Source: Chrysiogenia bacterium (GTDB taxonomy: Bacteria; JAGRBM01). Taken from it: a stretch of 6,361 nucleotides of DNA. The notes under the pieces are model-generated. The model did not search any database, was not told where the DNA came from, and saw only the letters and a list, made by a program, of their open reading frames with translations. The position numbers and the translations under genes are program-made. Location of the stretch: NCBI GenBank assembly GCA_020434085.1, contig JAGRBM010000267.1, positions 1-6,361 of the forward strand, in the 5' to 3' direction. Positions within the stretch are counted from its first letter, which is position 1. Each line of letters begins with the position of its first letter. Shown piece after piece: positions 5,975 to 6,361 of this stretch.

Positions 5975-6361
5975 TTATTCTCTCACAATTTCAAGAGACC
6001 ACCCCGTGAGGGTCCCAGGCAAGACAGAACCACCCGCAATTTCGAGTTGCCAGTTACCCCAGACAGACTTCCCGTCGAGAGTGGACAGCGATTCCTCGGG
6101 TTGAAAGCTGCCTATAAAGGGCGCGGTCCCGGATGAGATCGAAGTGCCCGCCTCGTCATCGAAGATTGTCCCCGTGAAGTCCACCCCGCCATTTCCGGAA
6201 CTCAACACCACGCGAGTGCCATCGGGATGAATCAAGGTGAGATCCAGCGTGTTGGTCGCAATATGTGAGATATCCAGGTGGACATTGATGTCCGCGATGG
6301 TGCCGAGCCGGAACATGTGCTTGGGGACATAGAGCGGGGAACAACCAATGATAATACAACC
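5975..6361 (-). CDS. P-domain (proprotein convertase type) protein, C-terminal part, 5' truncated by window edge
   Basis: The visible 128 residues are almost wholly a P/Homo-B domain, a beta-sandwich found at the C-terminus of subtilisin-like and other secreted proteases and in surface proteins. Motifs (numbered from the edge): TIADINVHLDISH (21-33), LDLTLIHPDGTRVVL (39-53), TIFDDEA (65-71), APFIGSF (80-86), LDGKSVWGNW (95-104) and the closing GWSLEIVRE (120-128). The usual GDL before the sheet is LDL. The frame stays open to base 6361, so Met at 6314-6316 is unlikely to be the true start, because it would cut the first strand. A CIIIGCSPLYV stretch at the edge could be the first beta-strand or, less likely, a lipobox. 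No catalytic domain is visible. G+C is about 56% over 6001-6360, below the rest of the window, which is compatible with acquisition. The product is probably exported. Confidence 0.85.
   Translation of the reverse strand, partial: GCIIIGCSPLYVPKHMFRLGTIADINVHLDISHIATNTLDLTLIHPDGTRVVLSSGNGGVDFTGTIFDDEAGTSISSGTAPFIGSFQPEESLSTLDGKSVWGNWQLEIAGGSVLPGTLTGWSLEIVRE

Noticed and set aside
6156-6359. Second minus-strand open frame at the right edge
   Set aside because: It overlaps the P-domain frame, which is itself open to the edge and has clear motifs; this one has none.
1-6361. tRNA, rRNA, CRISPR array, transposase or phage genes
   Set aside because: No direct-repeat array, cloverleaf, rRNA motif or mobile-element protein is seen anywhere in the window.

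Overview
The window is a GC-rich bacterial chromosome segment (hand counts of sample lines in the coding core give about 63-68% G+C). It carries six genes: four complete on the plus or minus strand, plus two cut by the window edges. The gene types (class 1B dihydroorotate dehydrogenase with its PyrK subunit, HtpX, a GcvH-type protein, a P-domain protein) and a dispersed-repeat-like element containing CTGAGC(A/G)AAGCGAAGGATC suggest a Gram-negative, Myxococcota/deltaproteobacteria-like organism. This placement is an impression, not a proof.

Layout. 1-780 (+) is the C-terminal half of a P2-like cation-transporting P-type ATPase, entering from the left edge. It converges, with a 9-base gap, on 790-2295 (-), a multi-pass membrane protein of the GT39/ArnT/PMT glycosyltransferase type. 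A 102-bp divergent region follows (2296-2397). Then comes the two-gene operon pyrK-pyrD (2398-4142, +), coding for the NAD-linked dihydroorotate dehydrogenase of pyrimidine synthesis. Its genes overlap by 4 bases (GTGA). A roughly 300-bp spacer (4143-4441) holds an imperfect inverted-repeat element and weak promoter-like sequence. Next is htpX (4442-5296, +), a membrane zinc protease, closed by a strong terminator. gcvH-like (5509-5910, +) is a single-gene unit with a TTGACA promoter box upstream and a strong terminator downstream. The right edge holds a convergent, 5'-truncated gene (5975-6361, -) that encodes a proprotein-convertase P domain and is poorer in G+C (about 56%).

How the genes work together. 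Only pyrK and pyrD form an evident functional unit. The others are unrelated housekeeping or envelope genes.

Most notable observation. The GcvH-type protein is full length and aligns without gaps to the canonical H protein, yet it has Asp65 (GAC, 5701-5703) where the lipoyl-accepting lysine belongs. It contains no lysine at all in 133 residues, with 37 Asp/Glu and only 2 Arg. It cannot be lipoylated on lysine, so it cannot carry aminomethyl groups as an ordinary glycine-cleavage H protein. The gene nevertheless looks intact, with promoter, purine-rich start region and terminator. It is therefore a candidate lipoate-independent GcvH-fold protein of unknown role.
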